Assembly: GCF_014201355.1 (NCBI RefSeq)
Contig: NZ_JACHEG010000003.1
Span: 248,001-312,000 of the forward strand
Direction: 5' to 3'
Length of the DNA stretch: 64,000 bases
Origin: Aliirhizobium wenxiniae
Lineage (GTDB): Bacteria; Pseudomonadota; Alphaproteobacteria; Rhizobiales; Rhizobiaceae
A program made the position numbers and the translations under genes. Below are positions 46,901 to 56,011 of this stretch, piece after piece. The notes under the pieces were generated by a model. That model made no database searches. It saw only the letters and a list, made by a program, of their open reading frames with translations, and was not told where the DNA came from. Positions within the stretch are counted from its first letter, which is position 1, and each line of letters starts with the position of its first letter.

Positions 46901-49900
46901 GAAATAGTCGTACTGTTTCGGTGAGTTGGCGATCGTCGTATCGAGACCCGGCTGGGTCGGATCGGTCGGCGTCTTGCCGCCAGAGGCCGTGCCGTTGGTC
47001 GGCACGTAGAGATTGCCGTTCGAATGCCAGACAAGGTCGTAGGCATTGCGCACGCCGGTAGCATAGATGCTCAGAACTGCATCAGGGGCGAACGGATTGT
47101 AGAATGTCGAATGAGTGCCGTTCGCATTGAAGCTCGCAGCCGGTGACTGATAGCTCGGGTTCCCGGCGACACTGGGCTCGGTCTGTACGTTGAACCCGCC
47201 CGTCGGCGCATCGCGCGTTGGATCTATCTCGAGAATTGCCGCATTGAGCAGGCGTTCTGGACGGTTCCCCCATGCGCCGTCGGCAGCACCGGCAGCGGAG
47301 TTGGATCCCTGGCTGAGATAAAGGAGATATTCCGGCTCACCGTTCGCCGCGGTGTAATCGGGGTTGCGACGGAATTCGAGGCTGTTGGTCAGATGGTCGC
47401 CGCCGGACCGCGGCAGGCCGGTGATATATGTCTCCGCCGTCGAATTCTCGAAGACTTCGCTGAGCGTGACCTTGCTGACCCGACCGGAAAATTCCGGTGT
47501 GTCGAAAGCCTTGGATTCACGGGGGATCGGTGCGTTATCGGAAATCCAGATCGTGTTCGAATCTTCCGGATCGAAGACGAAGCCGACAATGCCGCGGCGT
47601 TCGCCGCCCGGTGCTTCCAGATAGCTGAGTGACAGCGTTTCCTGCGAGGCCTTGTCGATCGTGCCGTTGGCGTTAACATCCCAGCGATGGATTTCACCGG
47701 TGATAGTGGCGACATAGAGCTTGCCGTCCGGGCCGAATTCGATTGTGGTATAACCAAAGGCGCCATCGGCAAAGCCGTTGAGAATGACATCGGTCGAGAA
47801 AGCGACCTCGCGCGGAACATCTTCGGGCGCCGTGCCAGTGACGAAAGTCGTCGTCAGGTCCTGGAACTGGCGTAGCGCACCGTTCGGATCGGTGATCGAA
47901 CCGAGGTCCATCACGTCCTGAACCTTCAGCGTATAGCTGGTATTCTCCTTCAGGTCCTGAAGCGGGCGGATGTTGAGCGTATCGGCGCCACCACTGATCT
48001 GGATCGCAACCGGTACTTCGATGCCGGTCAGCGTCTCGATCAGCTTGATATTGTCGGTATAGGCGATATTCGGGCCACGGTTACCTTCGGCCTGAAGGTT
48101 GATGCCGACGACGAAGGTCGAGGTCGGGTCGATGCCGGTAGGCAATTCGCCATCCGGGCCGATCGCGATAGACACCTGGCCGTCCTCCAGCGAGGCAGCC
48201 ACGGGTGCGACGAAGAAGGAGAAGTCCTGGTCGGCGCTGCGGCCGTCGCCGGGCGTCAGGTCGGGAATGCGCTCCACTTCGAGATACTGGATTTCGGTGT
48301 TGACGCCGCCGATGGAGTCCATCGTCAACTTTCCGTCCGTCACCGTCACAACCGCCGTGACCAGCGTCGAGCGGAAACCGCCGCCGTTCTGGCTGCCGTT
48401 GATCGGGTTTGCCGGTGTCCACTCGGGCATGACGTTCACGCCCTCGAGGTTGATGATGTAGTTGGAATCGAAGGCTCCCGCCGTGTCGCCAACCGACATC
48501 GTCACCTGATAGGTGCCGTTTTCGAGCGCCATTTCCCAGGCCCGCGCACCGGCAGCTCCCGCACCCGGATATTCGAAATGCGCGTAGGTCTTCTGCAGGT
48601 TGGATGCACCGGAAACGGTATCCTTGTACCAATGCGCATTTGCCGGCTGGGCGGAAGCGATCGTGCCATTGGCGGTTCCGTCGGCAACACTCGCTTCCGT
48701 CACCCAACCATAAGAGAAGCCATTGCCTCGGTTACCGTATGCGGCACCGGTATCGGCAAGATAACCCGTCGGGGTCTGGTAGCCTGTCGGCAAGCCCTGC
48801 GTTGTCTGACCCGGCGCAGGTTCAAAGTTGATCTTCACCACCGGCTCGAAACGGATGAGATCGCGGGTTTCGCCTGGCCCCTCGTCCCCCTCGCGGCTGA
48901 TCGTGACATTGTCGATGTTCGGACCGTTAGTGGTCGTATTGGCCAGCGAAATGGCGTTGGAGCCGGCGGTCAGTTCGACATCGAACGTCACTTCTACCCA
49001 ATTCGCCCAGCCTTGGTCGGCGGTGCCGCCCGTCGGGATGGTCGAGTTCATCGAGATCGTCTGGTTCTCGCCATTGACGGAAAGCGACATCGGTCGATCC
49101 GTCGTGCCGCCATTGGCGTAGCGGATCGTCAGCTGGTAGGTGCCCGCCTGATCGACGGTGACGTTGAAGCCGGCCTTGTCGCCAACTTCACCACCCATAT
49201 CGAGATAACCGGTGCCCTCGTAACCGGGGCGCAGGCCGTTGCTGTCATAGGTCAGGCCGGGCCCGCTATTGCCGACATTGGCCCCACCTTCCTTGTTGGT
49301 GGGCGTGCGATAAACGGTGTCGGCCGGCGTCGAGGCATTCGCCTCGATATCCGTGATCGTGAACGTTTCGCCCTCGATAGTGACCGAGAACGGCTCGGTC
49401 GGGTTCTGCGGGCCTTCGCCATCCAGATATTCAAAAGTTGCCTGGTCGATATTGGGGCCGCCGACCGCACCGGCCGGAATTTCAAGGCGAATAGTATTCG
49501 CCCCTGCCGTCAGCGTCACCTCGACGCTCTTCTCGATCCAGGACGTCCAGCCCGTTGCGCTCGCGCCGGTGCCGGTGATCGGGCCTGGAACGAAGGAAAC
49601 AGACCCTTCGCTTGCACCGTTGACAGCCATAACAAGCGGACGATCCGTCGTGGCTCCGTTGGCATAGCGGAAGGTGACGAGGTAGGTGCCTGCCGCCGGC
49701 GCATTCACGTTGAAAGTGATCGCATCGCCCGGATTTGAGCCGAAGTCGATATAGGCATCGCCATTCGCGCCGGCACGGTAGTTGCCCGTTGCATCAGGAC
49801 GGGTGGCATTGACCTCACGGGTGAGAGACGTATCGCTATCGCCTGTTCCGGTATCGTTGACTGTTACCTTCGTTTCGTCTTCCGCTTGGATGGTGAACGG

Positions 49901-52900
49901 GGCAACGACAACCGGACCGGCAATCGTGATGTTCATCTGCGACTGCGCCACGTTTCCGGCGGCGTCGGTGACATAGGCGATCGCCGCATAATTGCCCGCC
50001 GCAAGCGCCGAACCATCGACCGCATAGTCACCGTCGGCGTCCGGATTGACTAGGACACGGGTTGCGCCGCCATTGAAGCTCATCTCCACCTTGACGATGT
50101 CGTCGTCGATACCGGCAAGATTGAAGTTGATGGAGTCGGCACCCGCACCACTCAGAGGTCCCTGCGGGCCGGAGAGGAACAACGGGACCTCGTCGGCATC
50201 GGCAGACGTGTCACCGGTCGAGGGTACATTGCCCGATATCTGGATGGAGTCGATGTTCGGGCCGGTCGTCGCACCCGGCGGGATGGCAAGCGAGAACGTG
50301 TTCGCGCCTGCCTGCAGGCTCACGGTCACCGTCTGGAAAGACCAGTTGTTGAAGCCTTCCGCCGGGCCGGACGTGTTGGTGCCTGTGGCGACGAAGGGCA
50401 GTGATTGCGCCGTGCCGCCATTCACGATGAGATTAAGCGGGCGGGCGCTGTTGCTGGCGTAGCGGATGCTGAACGTGTAGGTGCCGGCTGCCGGCACATC
50501 GACACTGTAGTTGAGGCGATCGCCCGCCGTGTCGCCGTAATCGACATAGCCGGTGCCGGAAAAGCCTGGACGCAAGCCATTGACGAGGCCCACGGTACCG
50601 GAGGATTCCTGGTTGCTAGGGTCGCGGATGGTCGTGATCGTCGTGTTCGCACCGTTGTCGAATGAGGTGATCGTGCCGGTTTCCGCCTGGATCGTGGTCG
50701 AGAACGGCACGAGGATCACCGGCTCGCCGACAGTGACCGAGAAGGTCACCGGTGTACTCGACAGTTCACCATCGGTAGCGGCAACCGAAATGGCATAGGT
50801 ACCGGCGGCCACGTTCGCCGCGACGGTCAGCACGCCACCGGCAATGCTGATACCGGTCGGCAGCGCCGAACCGTTGGCAAGTGTCGCGACATAACTGACG
50901 CTGTCGCCCGCATCCGGATCGGTAGCACCGAGCGCCGTGGCGAGATTGATCGTTGTCCCCTCGCCGGCATCCAGCACGACATCGGCAATATCGGCGCCCG
51001 GTTGGAGCTTCGGGGCTTCGTTAACGTCACCGACATTGATCGTCAGGTTCGTCGTGGTCGAAAGACCCTGCGTGTCGGTTGCCTTGACGGAGACGGTAAT
51101 GGTCTCCTGCGTCTCGTGATCGAGGCTCACGCCGTCGGCCAGGCGGATCGTGTTGCCTTCGATGGTGAACCGCGCGTCCGTCGTTGTGTAGACGATCGCG
51201 GCGCTACTACCGTCCGGATCGGTAGCCGAAAGCGTACCGATGATGCCTGCCACGACATTTTCGTTGATCGAGCCGCCCGTCAGGGTCACAGCGCCCGGCG
51301 CCTGCTGCAGCGGTCCTGTCGTCGGGGTGAAGGTCAGTTTGTCGATGCGCAGGTGCTCGCCGCTATCCGACTGGCCGGAAAGCTGCGCAATGGTTGCGCC
51401 ATTGATGAAGACCGGGCTGGTGAAAGTGATCGTCTTCAGGTTGCCGGCCTGCGCAGCGTTTCCACGCGTCGCCGACGGATTGTCGAAAGTGCCGTTGTTG
51501 TCGAAGCTCAGATTGGTGGCCAGAACCGTGTCACCGATCTTCAGGGAGAATGTGGCGCTGCCGTCGGTCTCGTCGAAGACGCTGATGGTCACCGTATACC
51601 AGCCTTCGGTTACGCCGTTCTGTGATAGAACAGTCGTGACATTGGCCGACTGGTTGGCATTGGTGCGGATCAACTGGCCGCCGGAAGCGGCAGGTGCCGC
51701 CGAAAGATAGAAGCCGGTTGCCGAGCCGAGACCGGTAAATGCCTCCGCTTCGACAACGAAGCTCGCCTCGCCCGTAGGCTCACCGCCGATAAGGAACGGA
51801 ACCTGAATTTCCGCCCGAAGTCCGGAAGGATCAGTCGCGACAACGGTAAAGAAGCCCTCGCCCGGTTGCGTCGGCGTACCGACGATAACACCTTCCGCAT
51901 TGAGGCTGAGGCCAGCCGGCAGGTCTTCGACCGAGAAGGTCAGTTGATCGCCGTCGATATCGGAAAATGCATCGCTGAAGGACGAGATGTCGATTGAGAC
52001 CTCATCTCCTGTCATTGCCTCCATCGGCTCGAACTGGATGGATGTGTCGGCGACCGGAGCATCGTTGATGTCGGCAACCGTCAGGACGAAGTCACTGCTG
52101 GTGGAACCGCCGCGGCCGTCGGTCGCGACGACGGTAACCGTATAGCTTCCCGGCAATGCAGAGATAGGACCCGAGAGAACTCCATCTTCGAAGACAAGGC
52201 CGGCAAAACCCTGGGCGGGATTGCCCTGCGCAGTCTTCACATCCAGCGTATAGGTCAGCGTATCGCCATCGGCATCGACGAAGGGCAGATCGACTTCGAG
52301 CATGCCGCGTTCGTTGACACTCATGTCGGTGAAGCCGCCGCCGACCACGCCGGGTGCCGTGTTTTCCGGCTCGATCTCGGCAAGCTGCACGTTGGAGAAG
52401 CTGACCGAGCCGAGGCCGTTGCTGGCCTGATCATCGTCGGCGATGAAGACTAGCGAACTGATCGTTTTGCCGGCATGGGCCGAAAGATCGATGGTGACGG
52501 TCATCACCTGGCCAGGTGTTCCGGCCGAGCCGTTGCGCAGGTCAATAAAGGAAGACTGGCTGTGGTTGCCGGCGATCTGATAGATCGACTTGTCGCTTGC
52601 TTCGAAAGGCAGTTCGTCGTCGTCGAAGCCGATGGCTATGATTTCCGACAGGGAACTCCCGATTGTGACCTTCAAGGTCAACTGGGTGTTTTCGGTGATC
52701 GTATAGCTTTCCCCAAGCGAAGCGCGTTTCCAGAAATTGCCGTTAAGGGTGAGCGTGTTGCCGCCATCGGCAATGACTCCGCCGGGACCGCTGTCTTGAG
52801 TGCTGTAAGGCGTCAGGCCGGCTTGGCTGAAGACGATCAACTGCGGATCGACCGGTTCGACCGGCGTATCCGGCACCTCGGTCACGCCGAAGGTAAAGGC

Positions 52901-55900
52901 CTGTGTGGTCGTGAGCACACCATCCGTGGCGCTGACGACGATCTGGACAGACGGTTCTGCGACAAAGTCGAAGCTGGCGCCCGGTGCGACGACCAGCTGG
53001 CCGGCATTGATCGAGAAACGGGCGTCGCTGACCACATAGGACAGCACGTCGCCATCCGGGTCGGAGCCGACGACCGCGCCCAGCACGGTGCCCTGAGCCA
53101 CGTTTTCCGCAAATGTGTTTGCGCCCGTAAACGAAATGCTTGTCGGCGCTTCGTTGATATCGGCGATCGTGACGGCGATGGCCTGCGCCGTACTGGTCTG
53201 TCCGTCGCTGACGGTCACGGTCGCGGAATAGACTCCATCGCCATCCGCATCGTTCGGGCTTTCGAAATCGGGCGCTGCGATCAGCGACAGGTTGCCATTG
53301 GTATCGATGGTGAACCTGTTCGCATCAGCTCCGGAGAGAGCATATTGCAGCAGGTCTCCATCGTCGTCAGAGGCGATGATCTGGCCCACAGCCAAACTGT
53401 TCTCGTTGATGACAAAGCCCGGTTCGCTGGAGATTTCAGGCGCCGCATTGGTGGGATCGACAGGGTCGATCGGGTCGACCGGCTCGGCAGTGACGGTGAT
53501 GGTGACCGTAATCGGGGCAGAACTGAGCGTCCCGTCAGAACCGGCAATCTCCACCGAGTAAGAGCCCGGATCGACATTTGCCGCAATCGCGAGTTTGCCC
53601 GCAACGATTGAAAAGCCGTCCGGCAGGTCTTCGGCATTGGCGATGATGAGCAGGACATCGTCACCGTCCACATCATCGGTGGTCAGTGGCAAGTCGATGG
53701 CATGTGCGCTGCCTGCAACGACATTCTGTGGACCGACGCTGCCAAACAGCAACGGCGCGTCATTGACCGATTCGACAGTGACGGTGATGGTTGATGTATC
53801 GCTCAGGCCGTCCTGATCGGTCACCGTGTAGCTGATCGATGCGATACCGTGGAAATCCGCGGCAGGGGTGAAGGTGATGACGGTGCCGAGAACGGAGACT
53901 GTGCCCTGCCCTGCCGGCACAGTTGCGGTGATGGTGAGTGCATCGTCTTCGGCGTCGGAAATCAATTCGGCGACGTCGATCGTGATCTGATTGTCCTCTA
54001 CCCCCTCGACCGTCAGGTCGAGCGCGATAGGAGCCGTATTTTCGACAGGCGTCGGATCCGCTTCCAGGAGCTTGATGACGAACTTGTCGATGTTGGGACC
54101 GGTCGTGACACCGGCGCCGCTGAGGATCAGTGTATTGGAGCCGGCCTCAAGATGCACAGTCACGGTTTCGACTGACCAGCCTTCCCAGCCCTGACCGATA
54201 CCGGTAGCGCCGACCGGGGCTGTCTGGACATTGGTGGGAAGATCGGTCGGGCGCGCCCTTACCGCATTGGCCTGTGTGGAGGCGAAGTTGAGCGTGTGCA
54301 GCGGATCGCCTGCGACCGCGTCACTATAAAGTTTCAACGGCCGGTTTGTAGTGCCGCCATTGGCATAGGTGACCATGAAAGAATAGGTGCCGGAAACCGG
54401 AACGTCGAATGTCATCGAAACCTGTGCCGCGGCACTCTGCGCCCAGTCGAGATAAGATTCGCCTTCGGCACCAAATCGGAAAATTTCGCTCGCAGGCGTG
54501 TTCGACAGATTGATCGGCCGATTTATAGCGCCGTTGGAATTGTTGCCGACCTGGGCGACAAGGCTTTCCGCCTGGATGACGATCATGTTCGGATCGGCAT
54601 TGCGGATTTCCAGATAGTCGATATTCGGCCCCGAAAAGCCGTTTGCCGTCAGGCGGATCGTGTTTTCTCCGGCCTGCAGCAGAACACGGGTGCCGCTTTC
54701 CGAATAGGTGGCGTTATTGGCAGTGCCGTTGAAGTCGAAGACGCGATCCCAGAGCTGGCCGTTCACGTCGAGACGCATCGGACGAGTGGTAACGGTCGAG
54801 GAAAACGCATAACCGAAACCAATGTCGTAGAAACCCGCCTGACCTACCGAGAATGTCCATTCGATATACTGGCCGTTGCCGATATTGTTATTGGTCCCGA
54901 CGCCGGCAAAATCCACATAGGCGTCGCCATCGGCCGCATCCGCATTGGGGATGTCGCCTGTGCCGGCGGTGTCCTTATGAACGACATTCGGATTAGTCGT
55001 CACGTTGCCACCGGAATTGCCGAGCGTGGCGACTTCGGCCTGAATGCGCAAGGGCATGGCGGTGACGGCTGGCGGCTCGGCCACCGGTTCGACTGGCGGC
55101 TCCATCGCTTCCTCAGCCTCATCCACCGAAGGTTCTTCTGCAACCAAAACCGGGCTGTCTACCGAAGACTCGACAGTGGCCAGCACAGCTATGGAGCGGG
55201 TTGCAGCCTGTCCTCCGATCTCGGTCGGCGTAGAATAAGAAACGGGACCGCCTTCGCGGCCGGAAGGCGAGATATCACCGGCGCCGATAAAGCGGAAATC
55301 GCGTCCGCTCGTTTCCGGTATTGCAGCGGAAGCCATATCAACCGGTGCATCTTGCGGTACGGTGCCGGTCGTCAGGTCCGCCTTGCCATCCGGTATCGCA
55401 AACGCCTCTTCCTGAGCTTCGTTCGATGAGTTGGCGGTGGTAGACAAAGGTGTCGCTGCAAGACTTGCAACCTCTTCGGCCCGCGGAGCAGGCGGCGTAT
55501 CGTCAGGGGTCGCAGCAGCCCTCGGCTTTTCTTCCGTCGCGTGCTGGACACTGGGGCTCAGCGCCAGCGCAACCGCGCCGACGGCGGCAATGTTCAACCC
55601 GGCAAGGGCAGCCGACGTCAGGAGCGAACGGCCGGACTTGCCGCCACTGGCAGGACCGAGATTGCTAACGCTGGCAATTTCCGCACCGGCATCGTTGAGT
55701 GACGAGAAGGTCAGGACATGCATCCCCTCCGCAAGATCGATATGAAGGACCCTGTTGGAGAAGGTCGTCCAAGAGCCGGTCGGCTCAAACTCGACGACTT
55801 CCGGCACCTGACTACCAATGGACAAAGTCGATCGAAGAGGCTCGTTGCGACCGTTGGAAAAGGCAATCAGGATTTCCTGTAACCCACCGACAGACACTTC

Positions 55901-56011
55901 GAGAAGGAAGCCTTTGGCGCCAGCCACCTTACCGACCACACCACCCAAGGGGGATGTCAATTCGGCGACAGAAGTCACGATGATTTTGCCGGATTTGCTT
56001 TCGTTATCCAT
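40943..56011 (-). CDS. Giant modular type I-secreted protein (5,022 residues) with carbohydrate-binding, cadherin/Ig-like and sugar-dehydrogenase-like domains
   Basis: ATG 56011 has GGGAG at 5 bases. Approximate layout: 1-125 beta-rich start; 131-153 hydrophobic segment; 155-317 Pro/Glu-rich linker; 318-650 two CBM6/malectin-like modules; 658-1415 cadherin/Ig-like repeats joined by N[DE]AP linkers, with an unnamed beta domain at 1054-1215; 1414-1570 module; 1571-1770 cadherin-like; 1768-2380 further modules; 2384-2590 galactose-binding-like; 2591-2725 SbsA-like Ig; 2738-3205 glucose/sorbosone-dehydrogenase-like propeller (GDHLTN, His2873); 3308-3750 modules; 3756-4432 two-fold repeat (DYNDNLFVI, DYNDHMFII); 4433-4463 Asp-rich calcium-type repeat; 4471-4960 three CBM6-like domains; acidic tail ending DIVI. 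Seven modules share GPNID. There is no Sec signal and no RTX repeat. With the adjacent exporter this suggests a secreted or surface adhesin binding polysaccharide; function is inferred. Confidence 0.9.
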   Translation of the reverse strand: MDNESKSGKIIVTSVAELTSPLGGVVGKVAGAKGFLLEVSVGGLQEILIAFSNGRNEPLRSTLSIGSQVPEVVEFEPTGSWTTFSNRVLHIDLAEGMHVLTFSSLNDAGAEIASVSNLGPASGGKSGRSLLTSAALAGLNIAAVGAVALALSPSVQHATEEKPRAAATPDDTPPAPRAEEVASLAATPLSTTANSSNEAQEEAFAIPDGKADLTTGTVPQDAPVDMASAAIPETSGRDFRFIGAGDISPSGREGGPVSYSTPTEIGGQAATRSIAVLATVESSVDSPVLVAEEPSVDEAEEAMEPPVEPVAEPPAVTAMPLRIQAEVATLGNSGGNVTTNPNVVHKDTAGTGDIPNADAADGDAYVDFAGVGTNNNIGNGQYIEWTFSVGQAGFYDIGFGYAFSSTVTTRPMRLDVNGQLWDRVFDFNGTANNATYSESGTRVLLQAGENTIRLTANGFSGPNIDYLEIRNADPNMIVIQAESLVAQVGNNSNGAINRPINLSNTPASEIFRFGAEGESYLDWAQSAAAQVSMTFDVPVSGTYSFMVTYANGGTTNRPLKLYSDAVAGDPLHTLNFASTQANAVRARPTDLPTNVQTAPVGATGIGQGWEGWSVETVTVHLEAGSNTLILSGAGVTTGPNIDKFVIKLLEADPTPVENTAPIALDLTVEGVEDNQITIDVAELISDAEDDALTITATVPAGQGTVSVLGTVITFTPAADFHGIASISYTVTDQDGLSDTSTITVTVESVNDAPLLFGSVGPQNVVAGSAHAIDLPLTTDDVDGDDVLLIIANAEDLPDGFSIVAGKLAIAANVDPGSYSVEIAGSDGTLSSAPITVTITVTAEPVDPIDPVDPTNAAPEISSEPGFVINENSLAVGQIIASDDDGDLLQYALSGADANRFTIDTNGNLSLIAAPDFESPNDADGDGVYSATVTVSDGQTSTAQAIAVTIADINEAPTSISFTGANTFAENVAQGTVLGAVVGSDPDGDVLSYVVSDARFSINAGQLVVAPGASFDFVAEPSVQIVVSATDGVLTTTQAFTFGVTEVPDTPVEPVDPQLIVFSQAGLTPYSTQDSGPGGVIADGGNTLTLNGNFWKRASLGESYTITENTQLTLKVTIGSSLSEIIAIGFDDDELPFEASDKSIYQIAGNHSQSSFIDLRNGSAGTPGQVMTVTIDLSAHAGKTISSLVFIADDDQASNGLGSVSFSNVQLAEIEPENTAPGVVGGGFTDMSVNERGMLEVDLPFVDADGDTLTYTLDVKTAQGNPAQGFAGLVFEDGVLSGPISALPGSYTVTVVATDGRGGSTSSDFVLTVADINDAPVADTSIQFEPMEAMTGDEVSIDISSFSDAFSDIDGDQLTFSVEDLPAGLSLNAEGVIVGTPTQPGEGFFTVVATDPSGLRAEIQVPFLIGGEPTGEASFVVEAEAFTGLGSATGFYLSAAPAASGGQLIRTNANQSANVTTVLSQNGVTEGWYTVTISVFDETDGSATFSLKIGDTVLATNLSFDNNGTFDNPSATRGNAAQAGNLKTITFTSPVFINGATIAQLSGQSDSGEHLRIDKLTFTPTTGPLQQAPGAVTLTGGSINENVVAGIIGTLSATDPDGSSAAIVYTTTDARFTIEGNTIRLADGVSLDHETQETITVSVKATDTQGLSTTTNLTINVGDVNEAPKLQPGADIADVVLDAGEGTTINLATALGATDPDAGDSVSYVATLANGSALPTGISIAGGVLTVAANVAAGTYAISVAATDGELSSTPVTFSVTVGEPVILVPFSTTIQAETGTITSFDNGANTTITTIRDPSNQESSGTVGLVNGLRPGFSGTGYVDYGDTAGDRLNYSVDVPAAGTYTFSIRYASNSARPLNLIVNGGTAQSLPFVATGTNTSGPAEGFNNWSFQTVTVSLQAGANTFSLAIPPGATTGPNIDSIQISGNVPSTGDTSADADEVPLFLSGPQGPLSGAGADSINFNLAGIDDDIVKVEMSFNGGATRVLVNPDADGDYAVDGSALAAGNYAAIAYVTDAAGNVAQSQMNITIAGPVVVAPFTIQAEDETKVTVNDTGTGDSDTSLTREVNATRPDATGNYRAGANGDAYIDFGSNPGDAITFNVNAPAAGTYLVTFRYANGATTDRPLVMAVNGASEGSVSFVPGPITGTGASATGWTSWIEKSVEVTLTAGANTIRLEIPAGAVGGPNIDQATFEYLDGEGPQNPTEPFSVTIEGETFTITDIEANASTPADTVYRTPTNKEGGANVGNSGPGLTYDSNGLRPGYEGTGYLDMGGEVGDKAGFNVTVDQAGTYQLTIRYANGGTTDRPMSLSVNGENQTISMNSTIPTGGTADQGWANWVEVTFDVELTAGSNAISLANTTTNGPNIDNVTISREGDEGPGETRDLIRFEPVVKINFEPAPGQTTQGLPTGYQTPTGYLADTGAAYGNRGNGFSYGWVTEASVADGTANGTIASAQPANAHWYKDTVSGASNLQKTYAHFEYPGAGAAGARAWEMALENGTYQVTMSVGDTAGAFDSNYIINLEGVNVMPEWTPANPINGSQNGGGFRSTLVTAVVTVTDGKLTMDSIGGVNTEIQYLEVERIPDLTPGDGRSADQDFSFFVAPVAASLEDGQVSIAIGPDGELPTGIDPTSTFVVGINLQAEGNRGPNIAYTDNIKLIETLTGIEVPVAIQISGGADTLNIRPLQDLKENTSYTLKVQDVMDLGSITDPNGALRQFQDLTTTFVTGTAPEDVPREVAFSTDVILNGFADGAFGYTTIEFGPDGKLYVATITGEIHRWDVNANGTIDKASQETLSLSYLEAPGGERRGIVGFVFDPEDSNTIWISDNAPIPRESKAFDTPEFSGRVSKVTLSEVFENSTAETYITGLPRSGGDHLTNSLEFRRNPDYTAANGEPEYLLYLSQGSNSAAGAADGAWGNRPERLLNAAILEIDPTRDAPTGGFNVQTEPSVAGNPSYQSPAASFNANGTHSTFYNPFAPDAVLSIYATGVRNAYDLVWHSNGNLYVPTNGTASGGKTPTDPTQPGLDTTIANSPKQYDYFFTIDEGGYYGHPNVLRDQYILNGGNPTGGRDPNEVVGGNDGNSNTDGYQTGVQPDPDYDLDGVYNLGYNQSPNGAIEYTGGAFGSNLKGAVLFAQFSTGDNVRYIRVDAQGNIIDDDVLRRPDGSVIDDYIDPLDIIENPVTGQLYLMTLNRSTGASQLILLTPAPGGVTQDLTADEGNNLALVAVDVSDPETAVFRIDGLDDDITAIRISFNGGPKQTITVNAQKQFTIDLGTTSGPVTASLEVTDDALNSKTVSLNFVPGEEPSGEDFVLLTTIQAEDKTPNDGTSVVVPTGTAPQIQIRDASNIEPGNVAGTVNGLRPGAYGTDGNTNSNDGIPGGYADFGSTNADFISFNFSVPSDQAGNAILRFRYANGGTTDRPLQLEINGTIIKVQSFTPTSVTDGSDPWNNWQTIEIPVVLTAGANTVTLRSVSNTGPNIDQLEVLVASEGNSVPNDGEIVVDGTTYVKYEAEKADLGGAAIITENRNQSGGAFVDYVGTADQSVSWTISTGASGSYGLDILYALGSGKAARPMTISVNGVAVQVLPFASNSNAGETVWGPQSVTLDLSAGTNVITLTAPGGNGPNIDYIRVTKNAIAVFEPDYAEIDGAGRIELEATDGSAHTVNGSTVDFYFTVDADGTYKLDVAANANAANGQSLKWFLNGVEVDISAFPGAGTAGEESVYLTLEAGENYQLRIVSNAPGANGLDYLDIQPAPGNPNADIAVQSLDAAYFDDRLHFSYIENPDAVEPGAPRDFKDTGTVRLTNTGTEPLTISTYQLTGPFVLQNPNALNGATIAPGSFLDVTVVFNRAAYTPPTTNVDATSTVFEGQLKLITNDQDSPVANIKLAGFWQARDEGGQEPNVNEIWKIFGFGNVIEGLRLQGGGENSVLSTNDVFAKTDETEVLSPYWKLADGVTSAKITQIAAFHGPGGATIGIHNPGNKGQGTTFWNHEGNDNQRLLPNAGNDNTFATRNFTNNDISDGWAGNEIFGITVAGLSTDPRLNPTGGVIVPGAQQGHTVKMFQALDANGNVIPNVYLGIMDYTGINYDYNDNLFVIEGVQPVGFGADMVISGLDDAAADDRLVFTNIDQPVNAAQTFRNEATFTITNDGFTSLTLTSLVLSDTSAFEFVGTVPTSVAAGASVQVTVRFKGTHAGNTAGADIYKATLTINSNDYDGAQIIQLAGLAQEFSENNSEPTVEQIVEAFGYSTDMAQGQLANGGEVETVGDEVLMPYLEKLDPSKGVEIIQMAAFLQQGNVARLGYHQVGTSAVTNLFANDDQQGQTVLPDQLVTGTGAGASVARGVINQNTPFGLFISVDGRPTYSSWTDPEANKIDPNFGQLVGEDQGHLIRFFEALDADGNVIPGTYIAIQDYPGAGNYDYNDHMFIIKNVKPHVLTAANDANGDGINDALRLDADNDGTVNFFDTTTPPTGPQTPYGGTAPTFTNGVLTVDATNFDNGGQGISWNDNAGLDNPTSNPTFRPGRDVELVGSGLDIGHVKPGEWVEYTINVPTAGTYTFSANAKTPVTGATISVSLNGQTQLGVVTLADGHAGGSNFGNAAFADSAPISLNLGAGVQTLRLTFNGPLASNGYVLDLASFKLTAPVNQQTPYPGAAPTFTNGVLNVDATNFDNGGQGISWNDNAGLDNPTSNPTFRPGRGVELVGSGLDIGHVKPGEWVEYTINVPTAGTYTFSANAKTPVAGATIGVSLNGQTQLGTVTLADGHAGGSNFDSAAFAQSAPISINLGAGVQTLRLTFNGPLASNGYVLDLASFTLTAPAGQQPFGGVAPALGDAGLVIDGIDYDTGGQGVAYNDAAGLQGGTNGGRAGSSVEITGSGDVGWIANGEWLEYTINVTEAGTYDFNLLMSLGETGGPNRSVTATFTNGSAVDTVTVATPRTGTWSNFQDTETVSVTLDAGTTVVRLTFNGGSQDFSSFTLEPAGASAMTLASLGLDTETSAIDETPPAPEIADLGTTPLDEQEQNHLQGYDIVI
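41585..42605 (-). repeat. Tandem 519-base repeat encoding two near-identical CBM6-like domains
   Basis: Two copies with a 519-base (173-residue) period lie side by side near the 3' end of the giant gene. They encode APTFTNGVL[TN]VDATNFDN, GGQGISWNDNAGLDNPTSNP, then GLDIGHVKPGEWVEYTINVP with only a few substitutions. High identity suggests recent duplication and possible copy-number variation. Confidence 0.85.
42715..44760 (-). repeat. Two-fold internal repeat of about 340 residues in the giant protein
   Basis: Residues about 3756-4102 and 4103-4432 share the same order. Each has an anchor-like Ig domain (ADIAVQSLDAAYFDDRLHFS; ADMVISGLDDAAADDRLVFT), then a domain starting NEIWKIFGFG or EQIVEAFGYS and ending YDYND[NH][LM]F[VI]I. 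The copies are diverged, so this is an old duplication. Confidence 0.7.

Noticed and set aside
40901..55429. Several long plus-strand open frames (40901-42253, 42263-43663, 43856-45202, 48578-49738, 52475-53611, 54296-55429)
   Set aside because: All lie antisense to the giant gene. Their Arg/Asp/Val-rich composition mirrors the repeat-rich opposite strand, and none has a ribosome site or a recognisable domain.
40943..56011. The giant gene as an RTX toxin or RTX adhesin
   Set aside because: No GGxGxDxUx nonapeptide arrays were found. The single Asp-rich stretch at residues 4433-4463 is of the thrombospondin-3/calcium-EF type.
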